This document shows positions 9,356-18,475 of a stretch of 64,000 nucleotides of DNA, piece by piece. Position numbers and translations under genes: made by a program. Each line of letters begins with the position of its first letter. Within the stretch, counting starts at the first letter, position 1. Source of the stretch: Rhodococcus yananensis (GTDB lineage: Bacteria; Actinomycetota; Actinomycetes; Mycobacteriales; Mycobacteriaceae); assembly GCF_020515525.1 (NCBI RefSeq), contig NZ_JAIYEP010000004.1, positions 45,779 through 109,778 of the forward strand. Reading direction: 5' to 3'. The notes beneath the pieces were generated by a model that had not been told where the DNA came from, made no database searches, and saw only the letters and a program-made list of their open reading frames with translations.

Positions 9356-10149
9356 GCGACGCGAAGGTGTTCCCCGGAAGGTTCGACGGACGTCGGGTCA
9401 CGGTGACCGGGGCCGTGCAGGGCATCGGGCTGACCGTCGCGACCCGGATCGCGGCCGAGGGTGGTGAGGTCGTGCTGGTGGACCGGTCCGACCTCGTGCA
9501 CGAGGTGGCCGAGAAACTCCGCGCAGACGGTGGTATCGCGCATTCGGTCACCGCAGACCTCGAGACGTTCGAGGGCGCCGAGGACGCGTTGGCGTTCGCG
9601 GTCCGCGAGGCCGGCGGCGTCGACGTGTTGATCAACGTCGTGGGCGGCACGATCTGGGCGAAACCCTACGAGGAGTATGCGTCCGACGAGATCGAGAAGG
9701 AGATCCGCCGGTCGCTCTTCCCCACGCTGTGGACGTGCCGGGCGGTCGCACCGTACCTGATCGAGCAGCGGTCCGGGACCATCGTGAACGTGTCGTCGGT
9801 GGCGACGCGCGGCGTCAACCGCATTCCGTACGCGGCGGCGAAGGGCGGCGTCAACGCGATCACGGCGTCGCTCGCGCTCGAACTCGCCCCGCACGGCGTG
9901 CGGGTGGTCGCGACCGCGCCGGGCGGAACCGTCGCCCCGGAACGCCGCGTCGCCCGCGGCCCGGCGCCGCGGTCCGAGCGGGAGAAGGCCTGGTACCAGC
10001 AGATCGTGGACCAGACCGTCGACTCGTCCCTGTTCAAGCGGTACGGCACGCTCGACGAGCAGACCGCCGCGATCACCTTCCTGGCCTCCGAGGAGGCCTC
10101 CTACATCACCGGCACCGTCCTCCCGGTTGCCGGCGGCGATCTGGGGTAG
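9352..10149 (+). CDS. benD: 1,6-dihydroxycyclohexa-2,4-diene-1-carboxylate dehydrogenase
   Basis: 265-residue short-chain dehydrogenase. It oxidises and decarboxylates the benzoate cis-diol to catechol using NAD+, the last step of the upper benzoate pathway. The nucleotide-binding glycine motif reads TGAVQGIG near the N-terminus; the catalytic Ser is in NVSSVATRG and the Tyr/Lys pair in YAAAKGG. The start codon overlaps the benC stop by four bases, so translation is probably coupled. A strong hairpin follows the gene, so benABCD looks like one transcript. Catechol ring-cleavage genes are not in the window. Confidence 0.95.
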   Translation: MSDAKVFPGRFDGRRVTVTGAVQGIGLTVATRIAAEGGEVVLVDRSDLVHEVAEKLRADGGIAHSVTADLETFEGAEDALAFAVREAGGVDVLINVVGGTIWAKPYEEYASDEIEKEIRRSLFPTLWTCRAVAPYLIEQRSGTIVNVSSVATRGVNRIPYAAAKGGVNAITASLALELAPHGVRVVATAPGGTVAPERRVARGPAPRSEREKAWYQQIVDQTVDSSLFKRYGTLDEQTAAITFLASEEASYITGTVLPVAGGDLG

Positions 10150-10174
10150 CGCCCCACCCACTCCCGTCGTCGAA

Positions 10175-10216
10175 GGCCTCACCAACAGGCCGTCCCTGCT
10201 GGTGAGGCCATTTTCC
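10175..10216 (+). terminator. Terminator after benD
   Basis: ggcctcacca at 10175-10184 pairs perfectly with tggtgaggcc at 10200-10209, extended inside by four more pairs after one mismatch, and is followed by attttcc. Intrinsic terminator for benABCD; benK downstream then probably has its own promoter or depends on readthrough. Confidence 0.8.
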
Positions 10217-10259
10217 TACCCGAAATCACCTGTGATCCCCCACACACTCGGAGTCATCG

Positions 10260-11612
10260 ATGAACCGGACCACACAGAGCACACAGGGCTGGACCAGTCC
10301 GCAGCACAAGCGCAGCGTCCTGTGGATCGTGTCGCTCGCAACCCTCGCCATCATCTTCGACGGCTACGACCTCGTCGTGTACGGCACCGTCCTGCCCACC
10401 CTCATGGCCGACCCCGCCCAGATCGGTGAACTGTCCGCGCAGCAGGCCGGCGCACTCGGTTCGTACGCGCTGGTCGGTGTGCTCGTCGGCGCGCTCGTCA
10501 CCGGTGCGCTCGGCGACCGACTCGGCCGACGCCGCATGATGCTCGTCAACATCGTCTGGTTCTCCGTCGGGATGGGTGCCGCGGCCTTCGCCACGAGCAT
10601 CCCGATGTTCGGTGCCCTCCGGTTCTTCACCGGAATCGGTGTGGGTGGTCTCGTCGCCACCGCCGGCGCCGTCGTCGCCGAGTTCGCGCCCGCCGGACGC
10701 CGGAATCTGTTCAATGCGATCGTCTACAGCGGTGTCCCCGCCGGCGGTGTGCTCGCGTCGCTGCTCGCCATCGCGTTGCGCGACGTGATCGGATGGCGCG
10801 GCCTGTTCCTCATCGGTGCGTTGCCGCTGGTGATCCTGCTGCCCCTGGCCCTGGTGAAGCTGCCGGAATCCCCTGCCTGGCTGATCTCCCGCGGCCGGGT
10901 GGACGAGGCACGCGGCGTGTGCAGCAGGTACGGATTCCCCGTGCCCGACACGACACCGCCGGCACCGACGGAGAAGGTCGGATTCGCGGCTCTCGCCAGC
11001 CGTCGGTACACGACGGGCACCGCGCTGCTCGGCATGATGAGCTTCGCCGGGTTGCTCCTGACGTACGGCCTCAACACCTGGCTGCCGAAGATCATGGCGG
11101 ATGCGGGCTACGACGCCGACGGGTCGCTCGCGTTCCTGCTGGTGCTCAACGGCGGCGCCATCGTCGGTGGTCTGATCGCGTCGCGCATCGCCGACGGACG
11201 CGGACCGCAGTCGGTCATCGTCACCACCTTCTTCCTCGCCGCGGTCGCGCTGGTGCTCCTGACGTTCGGGTTCCCGTTGCCGGTCCTGCTCACCGCCGTG
11301 GCGATCGCCGGTGTCGGCACCATCGGCACGCAGGTCCTCGTGTACGGGTTCGTGTCGAACTACTACGACACTCCGGCCCGCGCAGCGGGTGTGGCGTGGT
11401 GCGCCGGGTTCGGGCGGCTCGGCGGGATCGTCGGCCCGATCATCGGCGGGGTCCTCATCGGTGCCGGATTCGCCAACAACGTCAACTTCTACATCTTCGC
11501 GGGCATCGCCCTTGCCGGTGGTGTGGTGACGTCGTTCGTCCGGGCGCCGAAGACCACGGTCACCGCGATCGACGTTCCCCGGCCCGCACCCGCGACTACC
11601 GTGGACGTGTGA
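10260..11612 (+). CDS. benK: Benzoate transporter, MFS aromatic acid:H+ symporter
   Basis: 450-residue major facilitator with twelve predicted membrane segments. The first helix carries the acidic FDGYDLVVYG motif of the aromatic acid:H+ symporter family (BenK, PcaK). The loop between helices 2 and 3 reads GALGDRLGRRRMM, the MFS signature. A long cytoplasmic loop follows helix 6. Its place directly downstream of benABCD points to benzoate uptake at the cytoplasmic membrane. The stop TGA overlaps the GTG start of the downstream LuxR-type regulator by three bases, so transporter and regulator are co-translated. Confidence 0.92.
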   Translation: MNRTTQSTQGWTSPQHKRSVLWIVSLATLAIIFDGYDLVVYGTVLPTLMADPAQIGELSAQQAGALGSYALVGVLVGALVTGALGDRLGRRRMMLVNIVWFSVGMGAAAFATSIPMFGALRFFTGIGVGGLVATAGAVVAEFAPAGRRNLFNAIVYSGVPAGGVLASLLAIALRDVIGWRGLFLIGALPLVILLPLALVKLPESPAWLISRGRVDEARGVCSRYGFPVPDTTPPAPTEKVGFAALASRRYTTGTALLGMMSFAGLLLTYGLNTWLPKIMADAGYDADGSLAFLLVLNGGAIVGGLIASRIADGRGPQSVIVTTFFLAAVALVLLTFGFPLPVLLTAVAIAGVGTIGTQVLVYGFVSNYYDTPARAAGVAWCAGFGRLGGIVGPIIGGVLIGAGFANNVNFYIFAGIALAGGVVTSFVRAPKTTVTAIDVPRPAPATTVDV

Positions 11613-14311
11613 CCGAGAACGCTGGGCTGGTCGGACGCGAACGCGAGCGATACCGACTCGACGGGCTCCTCGACGAGGTGCGGGCCGGAACCCCCGTGCT
11701 CGCCCTCGTCGAGGGGCCTCCGGGTTCCGGAAGAACGTCCCTGGTGGACGATTTCATCGAACGCCATCCGACGATGCGGGTACACACCGCGTCCGGGGCG
11801 GAATGGGAACGTCACCACCCGTGGGGTGTGCTCGAACAGTTGACCGGCGCGGTCACGGGTTCCGGCGATGCCATCGACACCGCGCACGCATATCTCGAGA
11901 CCGTGCGGGAGCCGACGCTGGTCGTCGTCGATCATGCGCACCTGTCCGACGTCGACTCGCTGCAGACGCTCTCGTCGATGATCCGGCGTGCCCACGACCG
12001 GCCCGTGCTCATGCTGTGGATCGTCCCGGACGTCCTGCCCGCCTCCGTCGACGACGATGTCGCCCGGGTGCTGGCGGTGCACCGCGGCACGACTGTGCAT
12101 GTCGGGCCGCTCACCCCCGAATCCGTCGCGCGTCTCGTTCTGGTACACACCGGCATCGACCTGTCGCCGTGGACGGCACACCGACTCCACGACCACACCC
12201 TCGGGAATCCCGGGGCGGTGCAGCAGTTGCTCGACGAGATCCCGCACGCCCAGTGGCATCGATGGCGGGAGCGGTTCCCCGCGCCGCAGCAGGTTGCGTC
12301 GACAGTGCAGCGCACGCTCGCGTCCTGCGCACCGGCGACCCGCGATCTGGTGCGGGCCGCCGCGATTCTCGGCGACGGCGCGCACCTCACCGTCGTCGCC
12401 GCCCTCACCCCCACCGACGACCCGATTCCTCTTCTCGACGAGGCATTTTCGACGGGTCTGCTCACGGTGTCGGAAGAGCGCGGTGTCACCACCGTCTCGT
12501 TCGCCGACCCCATGACGCGGGCCACGGTCACCGACGGCATCGGCCCGGCCGCACGGCACGACCTGCACGCCCGCGCAGCGGAACTCGTCGACGACGAGGG
12601 CCGCTCACTGTTCCATCTGGTGTCGGCCACCCCCACCTCCGACGGTGCCCTCGCCGACCGTCTCGACGACTACGCACGAGAACGCGCGTCCGACGGCGAA
12701 TGGCGACGCGCGGCGGAGGCGCTCATCACCGCGGGTCGCATCACGCCGGACCGTGATCTGCGCACGCAACGCCTGATCCGCGGTGTCGACGCACTCATCG
12801 GTGCGGCCGATCTTCCTCAGGCCCAGACGTTCGTCCCCGAGATCGAGAGCGTCCCGGGCGGACCGATGCGCAACACCGTGCTCGCCTACCTCGCGATCCA
12901 GCGTGGCCGCGCAGCCGAAGCCCACCATCTGCTGACCGCGGCGTGGGAACTCGGGGGCGACCCTCCGTCGGATCCCGGACTCGCCGCGATGATCTGCCAG
13001 CGCATGGTGCTGCACTCCCTGGCGCGACTTCGCGGTGACGACCTGGTCGACTGGGCGGACCGTGCCGCATCACTGGTCCCCGAGAACACGCCCGCGGCCG
13101 TCGAGGCGGCAGCGATCCGCGGACTGGGGCTCGGCATGACAGGGCGCATCGAGGAGGCGCGCGAGGCATACGCGACGCTCCCCGAGCACACCCGCCTGGG
13201 TGCGCAGAGTCAACGCATCCGCATGGCCGAGGGATGGTTGGCGCTCGTGCTCGACGAACCCGACCGGGCCCGTACCGAACTCGAGATCGCCGAGCCCACC
13301 TCGTTCCGCGGCGGGTCACTGAGGATCTCGTTGTGGGCGCAGGCGTGGCTGGCGCGCACCCAGTTCGTCCTCGGCGCGTGGGACGACGCGCTGCGGACAG
13401 TGGATCGAGCTGCAGCACAACTTGATTCGACCGGGCTGGATCTGCTGCGACCACTGGTGCACTGGACGGGGGCACAGATCCACGCGCTGCGCGGCGACTG
13501 GGCCGCGTCCCGGGAACACATCCTCCGCGGCCGGGCCGGCGTCAACGACTACGCGCTGATGCTCGTCCCGTCCTGCATCTCGGCCGCGCAGTGCGCCGAG
13601 GTCGCGGCCGACTACGACAGCGTGCTGCGGTATCTCGAGCCGCTGCGGACACTGCAGCACCGGGCCGCCCTCGACGAGCCGGGCTTCTGGCCGTGGACCG
13701 ACCTGTACGGGAATGCGCTGGTGATGACCGGCCGGGTCGACGAAGCCGATGCCTTCCTGACTCCGCACGAGGAGCGCGCCGTGGCCCGCGGGCACCGCTC
13801 CGCGAAGGCACGCCTGGGCTACGTGCGGGGACGGATCCACGGAGCCCGCGGCGACATCGACGCGGCGCAGGAGTCGTTCGAGTCCGCACTGGCCGAGCTC
13901 ACACCGCTACCGCTGCCGTACGCGCGTGCCCGCGTCAACTTCGCCTACGGGCAGACGCTGCGTCGCGCCGGGCGCCGACGGGACGCCGACAGTGTCATCC
14001 GCACGGCTCGCGAGCTGTACTCGACCCTCGGAGCGACCTCGATCACCGCCCGGTGCGACCGCGAACTGAAGGCCGGCGGGCTCAAGGGTGGCGCCTCGAC
14101 GACCGGCCGCGAGTCGGCGGACGTGTCGGCTCTGACCCCGCAGGAACGTGCCGTCGCAACGCTCGTCGCGGGCGGGAACACCAACAAGGAGGTGGCGAGC
14201 GAGCTCTTCCTCTCGGTCAAGACCGTCCAGTACCACCTGACCCGCGTGTACGCGAAGTTCGGGATCCGGTCACGCAGCGAGCTCGCGGCCCGGTTCCGGC
14301 AGGAGCAGTGA
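11609..14311 (+). CDS. LAL-type LuxR regulator of the ben cluster (BenR-like)
   Basis: 900 residues starting at a GTG inside the benK stop. The N-terminal AAA/STAND ATPase has Walker A in GPPGSGRTS (residues 36-44) and the Walker B-like TLVVVDHAHL near residue 100. A long TPR-like helical middle follows, then a C-terminal LuxR helix-turn-helix: LTPQERAVATLVAGGNTNKE followed by LSVKTVQYHLTRVYAKFGI. Corynebacterium glutamicum has a LuxR-type activator, BenR, in its ben cluster, so this is the likely benzoate activator. Function is inferred from family and position; the effector domain is not distinct. Confidence 0.88.
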   Translation: MTENAGLVGRERERYRLDGLLDEVRAGTPVLALVEGPPGSGRTSLVDDFIERHPTMRVHTASGAEWERHHPWGVLEQLTGAVTGSGDAIDTAHAYLETVREPTLVVVDHAHLSDVDSLQTLSSMIRRAHDRPVLMLWIVPDVLPASVDDDVARVLAVHRGTTVHVGPLTPESVARLVLVHTGIDLSPWTAHRLHDHTLGNPGAVQQLLDEIPHAQWHRWRERFPAPQQVASTVQRTLASCAPATRDLVRAAAILGDGAHLTVVAALTPTDDPIPLLDEAFSTGLLTVSEERGVTTVSFADPMTRATVTDGIGPAARHDLHARAAELVDDEGRSLFHLVSATPTSDGALADRLDDYARERASDGEWRRAAEALITAGRITPDRDLRTQRLIRGVDALIGAADLPQAQTFVPEIESVPGGPMRNTVLAYLAIQRGRAAEAHHLLTAAWELGGDPPSDPGLAAMICQRMVLHSLARLRGDDLVDWADRAASLVPENTPAAVEAAAIRGLGLGMTGRIEEAREAYATLPEHTRLGAQSQRIRMAEGWLALVLDEPDRARTELEIAEPTSFRGGSLRISLWAQAWLARTQFVLGAWDDALRTVDRAAAQLDSTGLDLLRPLVHWTGAQIHALRGDWAASREHILRGRAGVNDYALMLVPSCISAAQCAEVAADYDSVLRYLEPLRTLQHRAALDEPGFWPWTDLYGNALVMTGRVDEADAFLTPHEERAVARGHRSAKARLGYVRGRIHGARGDIDAAQESFESALAELTPLPLPYARARVNFAYGQTLRRAGRRRDADSVIRTARELYSTLGATSITARCDRELKAGGLKGGASTTGRESADVSALTPQERAVATLVAGGNTNKEVASELFLSVKTVQYHLTRVYAKFGIRSRSELAARFRQEQ

Positions 14312-14363
14312 GCGTCGGCCCACCGATCGCGGGGAACTCGACGGTGCCTGGCAGGATGCATCC

Positions 14364-15080
14364 ATGCGTTCACGTCTCCGAACCGTCCTCGTCTCCACCG
14401 TGGTCGTGGTGATCACGCTGACGGTCGTCGCGTTCGGTGGCTTCGAGCTGATGAATTCCCGCACCGTCCAGTTGTTCGGGACGCTCGTGAATCGCGTCGA
14501 CACCGACGAGAAGGTGGTGGCGTTGACCCTCGACGACGGTCCGAGCACCACCACCGGCGAGGTGCTCCGCACGCTCGACGAGGCGGGTGTTCCGGCGACG
14601 TTCTACGTGACCGGCGACGAGATGGCCGAGCACCCGGATCTGGGGCGCGCGATCGTCGACGCCGGACACGAACTCGGCAACCACACCGCGTCGCACCGCC
14701 GGATGGTGTTCGTCGGACCGGGCACCGTCGCCGACGAGATCGAACGCACCGACGCGGAGATCCGCGCCGCGGGATACGACGGAGAGATCACGTTCCGTCC
14801 GCCCTACGGCAAGAAGCTGATCACGCTGCCCCGGTATCTCGATCAGCACGACCGCACGACCGTCACCTGGGACGTGGAGCCGGACTCGGTGTCGGCCGAC
14901 ACCGACGTCGACACGATCGTGCGGACGGCCGTGGAGCAGACCCGCCCGGGGTCGATCATCCTGTTGCACGTCATGTATCCGTCGCGGGCCGCGTCGCTCG
15001 CCGCGATTCCGGGGATCGTCGCCGCGCTGCGGGCCGACGGCTACCGGTTCGTGACGGTGTCGGAGATGCTCGCGAACTGA
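14364..15080 (+). CDS. Membrane-anchored polysaccharide deacetylase (NodB domain)
   Basis: 238 residues. One N-terminal membrane segment (about 8-28) puts the enzyme outside the membrane. The NodB domain shows motif 1 LTLDDGPS (D57 catalytic base, D58 metal ligand), motif 2 H107-TAS-H111 (metal ligands), motif 3 RPPYG at 145-149, WDVEPDS, and motif 5 ILLHVM with the catalytic His. It is a metal-dependent carbohydrate deacetylase, probably acting on peptidoglycan or another envelope glycan; the substrate cannot be told. It starts 52 bases after the LuxR gene and is probably unrelated to benzoate. Confidence 0.88.
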   Translation: MRSRLRTVLVSTVVVVITLTVVAFGGFELMNSRTVQLFGTLVNRVDTDEKVVALTLDDGPSTTTGEVLRTLDEAGVPATFYVTGDEMAEHPDLGRAIVDAGHELGNHTASHRRMVFVGPGTVADEIERTDAEIRAAGYDGEITFRPPYGKKLITLPRYLDQHDRTTVTWDVEPDSVSADTDVDTIVRTAVEQTRPGSIILLHVMYPSRAASLAAIPGIVAALRADGYRFVTVSEMLAN

Positions 15081-15185
15081 CGTTCGGCACACGAACTCCG
15101 ACGAATTCCCTGCGTGACCGGGCACGGCCCGACACACTGGTCGCCACAGGCATCCACATCGTTCGGCGGGGACAGGAGAATTCGG

Positions 15186-16193
15186 ATGGCGCGTCCGGTC
15201 CAGGTCGTCGTACTCGGCTCCGGCTCGTGGGGCACCACCGTCGCGTCGCTCGCGGCACACAACACCCCGACGCTGGTGTGGGCCCGCGATCCCGCCACCG
15301 TCGCGGAGATCAACGAGCACCGGCGCAACAGCCGGTATCTCGGCGACCGTGAACTCCCCGACGGGCTGCGTGCCACCGCGGACATCGAGGAAGCCGCTCA
15401 GCAGGCCGACGTGCTGGTCGTCGGGGTGCCGTCGCACGCGGTCCGGTCGACGCTCGAACAGATCGCCGACCTGTTGCGTGCCTGGGTGCCGATCCTGTCG
15501 CTCGCGAAAGGACTCGAACCCGGAACCCGGCTGCGTCCCACCCAGGTGATCGCGGAATGCCTGCCCGGGCATCCCGTCGGTCTGCTGTCGGGACCCAACA
15601 TCGCCGGCGAGATCGCGGACGGCAAAGCAGCGGCGTCGGTCGTCGCGATCCAGGACGACGCCGTCGCGACCGCGCTGCAACCGTTGTTCGCGTCGAAGGT
15701 GTTCCGCGTGTACCGCAACACCGACGTGCTGGGGTGCGAACTGGGCGGTGTCCTCAAGAACATCGTCGCGATCGCCGCCGGGATGGCCGAGGGCCTCGGT
15801 GTCGGCGACAACACCCGGGCGATGGTGCTCACGCGGGGCCTCGCCGAGATGACCCGGCTCGGCGAGGCGATGGGTGCCGATCCGCGCACCTTCGCGGGCC
15901 TGACCGGCATCGGTGACCTGATCGCCACGTGCACCAGCCCGTCGTCACGCAACCGGCGGGTCGGGGAGGCGCTGGCGCGCGGTCTCACCCTCGACGAGAT
16001 CCTCGTCGAACTCGGTCAGGTTGCCGAGGGCGTCAAGACCGCGCCGACCGTCATGGAACTCGCCCGCGAATTCGACGTGGAGATGCCGATCGCCGCGGAG
16101 GTCGAGGCCGTCGTCGCGGGTCGGCGCACGCCCGCGGAGGCGTACCGGGGGTTGCGGAAGTACGCGGCCGGGCACGAGCAGGACATCGTCTGA
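15186..16193 (+). CDS. gpsA: Glycerol-3-phosphate dehydrogenase [NAD(P)+]
   Basis: 335 residues, normal length. It reduces dihydroxyacetone phosphate to sn-glycerol-3-phosphate for phospholipid synthesis, in the cytoplasm. The N-terminal Rossmann motif is GSGSWG (residues 11-16). The substrate domain shows [12 protein letters not shown] with the catalytic lysine, [19 protein letters not shown] and EGVKTAP, all hallmarks of GpsA. ATG at 15186 is preceded by ACAGGAGAATTC. Actinobacteria often have more than one gpsA paralogue. It stands alone between the deacetylase and a monooxygenase. Confidence 0.94.
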   Translation: MARPVQVVVLGSGSWGTTVASLAAHNTPTLVWARDPATVAEINEHRRNSRYLGDRELPDGLRATADIEEAAQQADVLVVGVPSHAVRSTLEQIADLLRAWVPILSLAKGLEPGTRLRPTQVIAECLPGHPVGLLSGPNIAGEIADGKAAASVVAIQDDAVATALQPLFASKVFRVYRNTDVLGCELGGVLKNIVAIAAGMAEGLGVGDNTRAMVLTRGLAEMTRLGEAMGADPRTFAGLTGIGDLIATCTSPSSRNRRVGEALARGLTLDEILVELGQVAEGVKTAPTVMELAREFDVEMPIAAEVEAVVAGRRTPAEAYRGLRKYAAGHEQDIV

Positions 16194-16332
16194 GCGGTTC
16201 GTCGGCGGGATGCACGGGGGTCTCGTCGATGTAGTGCTCGACGTTTCCTCCGTGGATCAGGAAAATATCCGCTGCTCTCGGACTTTTCCTAGAATGTCGA
16301 ATACAGCACTATTTGCCAGGTAGACGCACAAC

Positions 16333-17751
16333 TTGCACACTGTTCAAGTGATCGCTTCCGAAGTTCTCGTCATCGGTGCCGGCTTCGCCGGTCTGGGCGC
16401 GGCCGCCTACCTGCGCGGTCGCGGGCGCGACGTCCGAGTGCTCGAACGAGCCGACACGATCGGCGGGACGTGGCGCGACAACGTCTACCCGGGATGCGCG
16501 TGCGACATCCCGCCGGCGCTGTACTCGTACTCGTTCGCCCCGCAGCACCCGCGGTCACGGGGCACGCAGCCGGAGATCCTCGACCACCTGGGCGCCCTCG
16601 CCGACCGGCACGGACTCCGCGAGCACATCGTGTGCGGCGCGGCGGCCACCGACTGCCGATGGGACGAGGCGACCGGGCGCTGGCACGTGACCACCGACGA
16701 CGGCACCCGCCACGAGGCCCGCTTCCTCGTCCTCGCGACGGGCGCACTGAACATCCCTCGGACTCCCCGCCTCGACGGCACCTTCGACGGCACGGTCGTG
16801 CACACCGCACGCTGGGACGACTCGCTCGACGTCACAGGGCGGCGCGTGGCCGTCGTCGGCACGGGCGCGAGCGCCGTGCAGGTCGTCCCCCACCTCGCGT
16901 CCGTCGCGCGGCACGTCACCGTCGTGCAACGCACGGCACCGTGGATCCTTCCCCGACGCAAACCGATCAGGTTGCCGCGCAAACTCTCCCGTGTCGCCGA
17001 GTACTGGCGCGGCGAATCGTTCGTCCCCGCACTCACCGGGTCGTCGCGCCGACTCGAGACGCGCGCACTGCGTCACCTGCACGACCAGGTGCCCGATCCA
17101 CGGTTGCGAGCGGCGCTGACCCCCCACCACACGACCGGATGCAAGCGAATACTGTTCTCCGACACATACTATCCCGCACTCGGACGGTCGAACGTCGATC
17201 TCGTGACCGCGGCCGCGACCGGCCTCACACCCGACTCGATCGTCACCGCCGACGGCCGCGAGCACCCGGTCGACGTCATCGTCCACGCCACCGGCTTCCA
17301 CGTGTCGGGGGCATTGGCATCGCTGCCCGTCACGGGCAGGGACGGAACACGACTGCTCGACGTCTGGGCGCGGAACGGCGCGCAGGCACATCTGGGCACC
17401 ACGGTTGCCGGATTCCCCAACGCATTCGTTCTGGGTGGCCCCAACACCGGGCTGGCCCACAATTCGGTGTTGACGATGACCGAGGCGCAGATCCGCTACG
17501 TCGGAGCCGCGCTCGACGCCGTCGATCGGGCAGGCGCACGGTCGTGCGAGGTGACCGCCGAGGCCGAGCAGGCATTCGCCGACGAGATGGTCCGGCGATC
17601 CGAGGGGACGGTGTGGACCTCCGGCGGGTGCCGCAGTTGGTATCTCGATCACCGGGGCGTCAACCGGTCGCTGTGGCCCGACTACTCGTGGCGCTACGTG
17701 CTCCGCACACGCCGATTCGATCGGGGCAACTACGAGTTCAGCCACTCCTGA
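16333..17751 (+). CDS. Flavin-containing monooxygenase, Baeyer-Villiger-like
   Basis: About 470 residues. FAD Rossmann motif VIGAGFAGLG lies at the N-terminus, then YPGCACDIPPALYSYSF, typical of Baeyer-Villiger enzymes. The class-B monooxygenase fingerprint FxGxxxHxxxWD is intact (FDGTVVHTARWDD), and the NADP-binding VAVVGTGASAVQVVP follows. It probably inserts oxygen into a ketone or hydroxylates an amine or sulfide with NADPH and O2; the substrate is unknown. The start is uncertain: TTG at 16333 has AGGTAG about ten bases upstream, while GTG at 16348 would remove five residues. An AGGAAAA/TTTTCCT inverted repeat at 16259-16290 upstream could be regulatory. Confidence 0.9.
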   Translation: MHTVQVIASEVLVIGAGFAGLGAAAYLRGRGRDVRVLERADTIGGTWRDNVYPGCACDIPPALYSYSFAPQHPRSRGTQPEILDHLGALADRHGLREHIVCGAAATDCRWDEATGRWHVTTDDGTRHEARFLVLATGALNIPRTPRLDGTFDGTVVHTARWDDSLDVTGRRVAVVGTGASAVQVVPHLASVARHVTVVQRTAPWILPRRKPIRLPRKLSRVAEYWRGESFVPALTGSSRRLETRALRHLHDQVPDPRLRAALTPHHTTGCKRILFSDTYYPALGRSNVDLVTAAATGLTPDSIVTADGREHPVDVIVHATGFHVSGALASLPVTGRDGTRLLDVWARNGAQAHLGTTVAGFPNAFVLGGPNTGLAHNSVLTMTEAQIRYVGAALDAVDRAGARSCEVTAEAEQAFADEMVRRSEGTVWTSGGCRSWYLDHRGVNRSLWPDYSWRYVLRTRRFDRGNYEFSHS

Positions 17752-17788
17752 ACGAGCGCTAACTCGTGCGGTGTGCGACAGTGGTGCC

Positions 17789-18466
17789 ATGACCAGCAGT
17801 GCCGCCGCCCTGTCGCAACTCCTCGACGCCCGTTACAGCTGTCGCGGATTCCTCCCCGACCGGGTGCCCCGTGCGGACATCGAGCGCATGCTGCGGATGG
17901 GGCAGCGCACCGCATCGTGGTGCAACTCGCAACCCTGGCGCGTGCACCTGGTCGGCGGGCAGGCCCTGGAACGACTGCGCAAGGCCGCGTACGCCCAGGC
18001 GTCGGCCGGCGAGTTCGATCCCGACATCCCCGGACCCTCCGAGTACCGCGGGGTCTACGCGGAACGCCGTCGCGGCGCCGGTCACGCCCTGTACCACGCA
18101 CTCGGGATCGCCCGCGACGACTACGCACGCCGCACCGAGCAGATGCTCGAGAACTACCGGTTCTTCGGGGCACCGCACGTCGCGATCATCACCACCGACA
18201 GGGCGCTCGGCACGTACGGTGCGGTGGACTGCGGCGGGTACGTCTCCACGCTCCTGCTCGCCGCGCAGTCGCTCGGCATCGCCGCGGTCCCGCAGGCCGC
18301 GGTCCCGATGGTCGCCTCCGCGTTGCGCCGGGAACTGGGCATCGACGACGATCGCGACATCGTCTGCGCCGTCTCCTTCGGCTACGCCGACGACGCGCAC
18401 GCGGCCAACACCTGCCGCACCGAGCGCGCGCCGTTGGACGACACCGTCGAGTGGATCGACGACTGA
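17789..18466 (+). CDS. Nitroreductase family protein
   Basis: 225 residues with the nitroreductase fold, an FMN-dependent oxidoreductase using NAD(P)H. The N-terminal RYSCRGFLPDRVP contains the FMN-phosphate-binding Arg-Ser/Cys-Arg element, the NSQPWRVHLV block is the flavin-proximal loop, and GGYVSTLLLAAQSLGIAAVP is the family's central helix. The C-terminal end SFGYADD is typical. Substrate unknown. It starts 37 bases after the preceding monooxygenase on the same strand, so the two flavoenzymes may be co-transcribed. It faces the ATPase gene with only nine bases between the stops. Confidence 0.88.
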   Translation: MTSSAAALSQLLDARYSCRGFLPDRVPRADIERMLRMGQRTASWCNSQPWRVHLVGGQALERLRKAAYAQASAGEFDPDIPGPSEYRGVYAERRRGAGHALYHALGIARDDYARRTEQMLENYRFFGAPHVAIITTDRALGTYGAVDCGGYVSTLLLAAQSLGIAAVPQAAVPMVASALRRELGIDDDRDIVCAVSFGYADDAHAANTCRTERAPLDDTVEWIDD

Positions 18467-18475
18467 GAGTGCACC

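Noticed and set aside
10793..11608. Upstream extension of the LuxR gene by over 270 codons
   Set aside because: Translation is Arg/Gly/His-rich and lies over benK; the homologous LAL sequence starts at GTG 11609.
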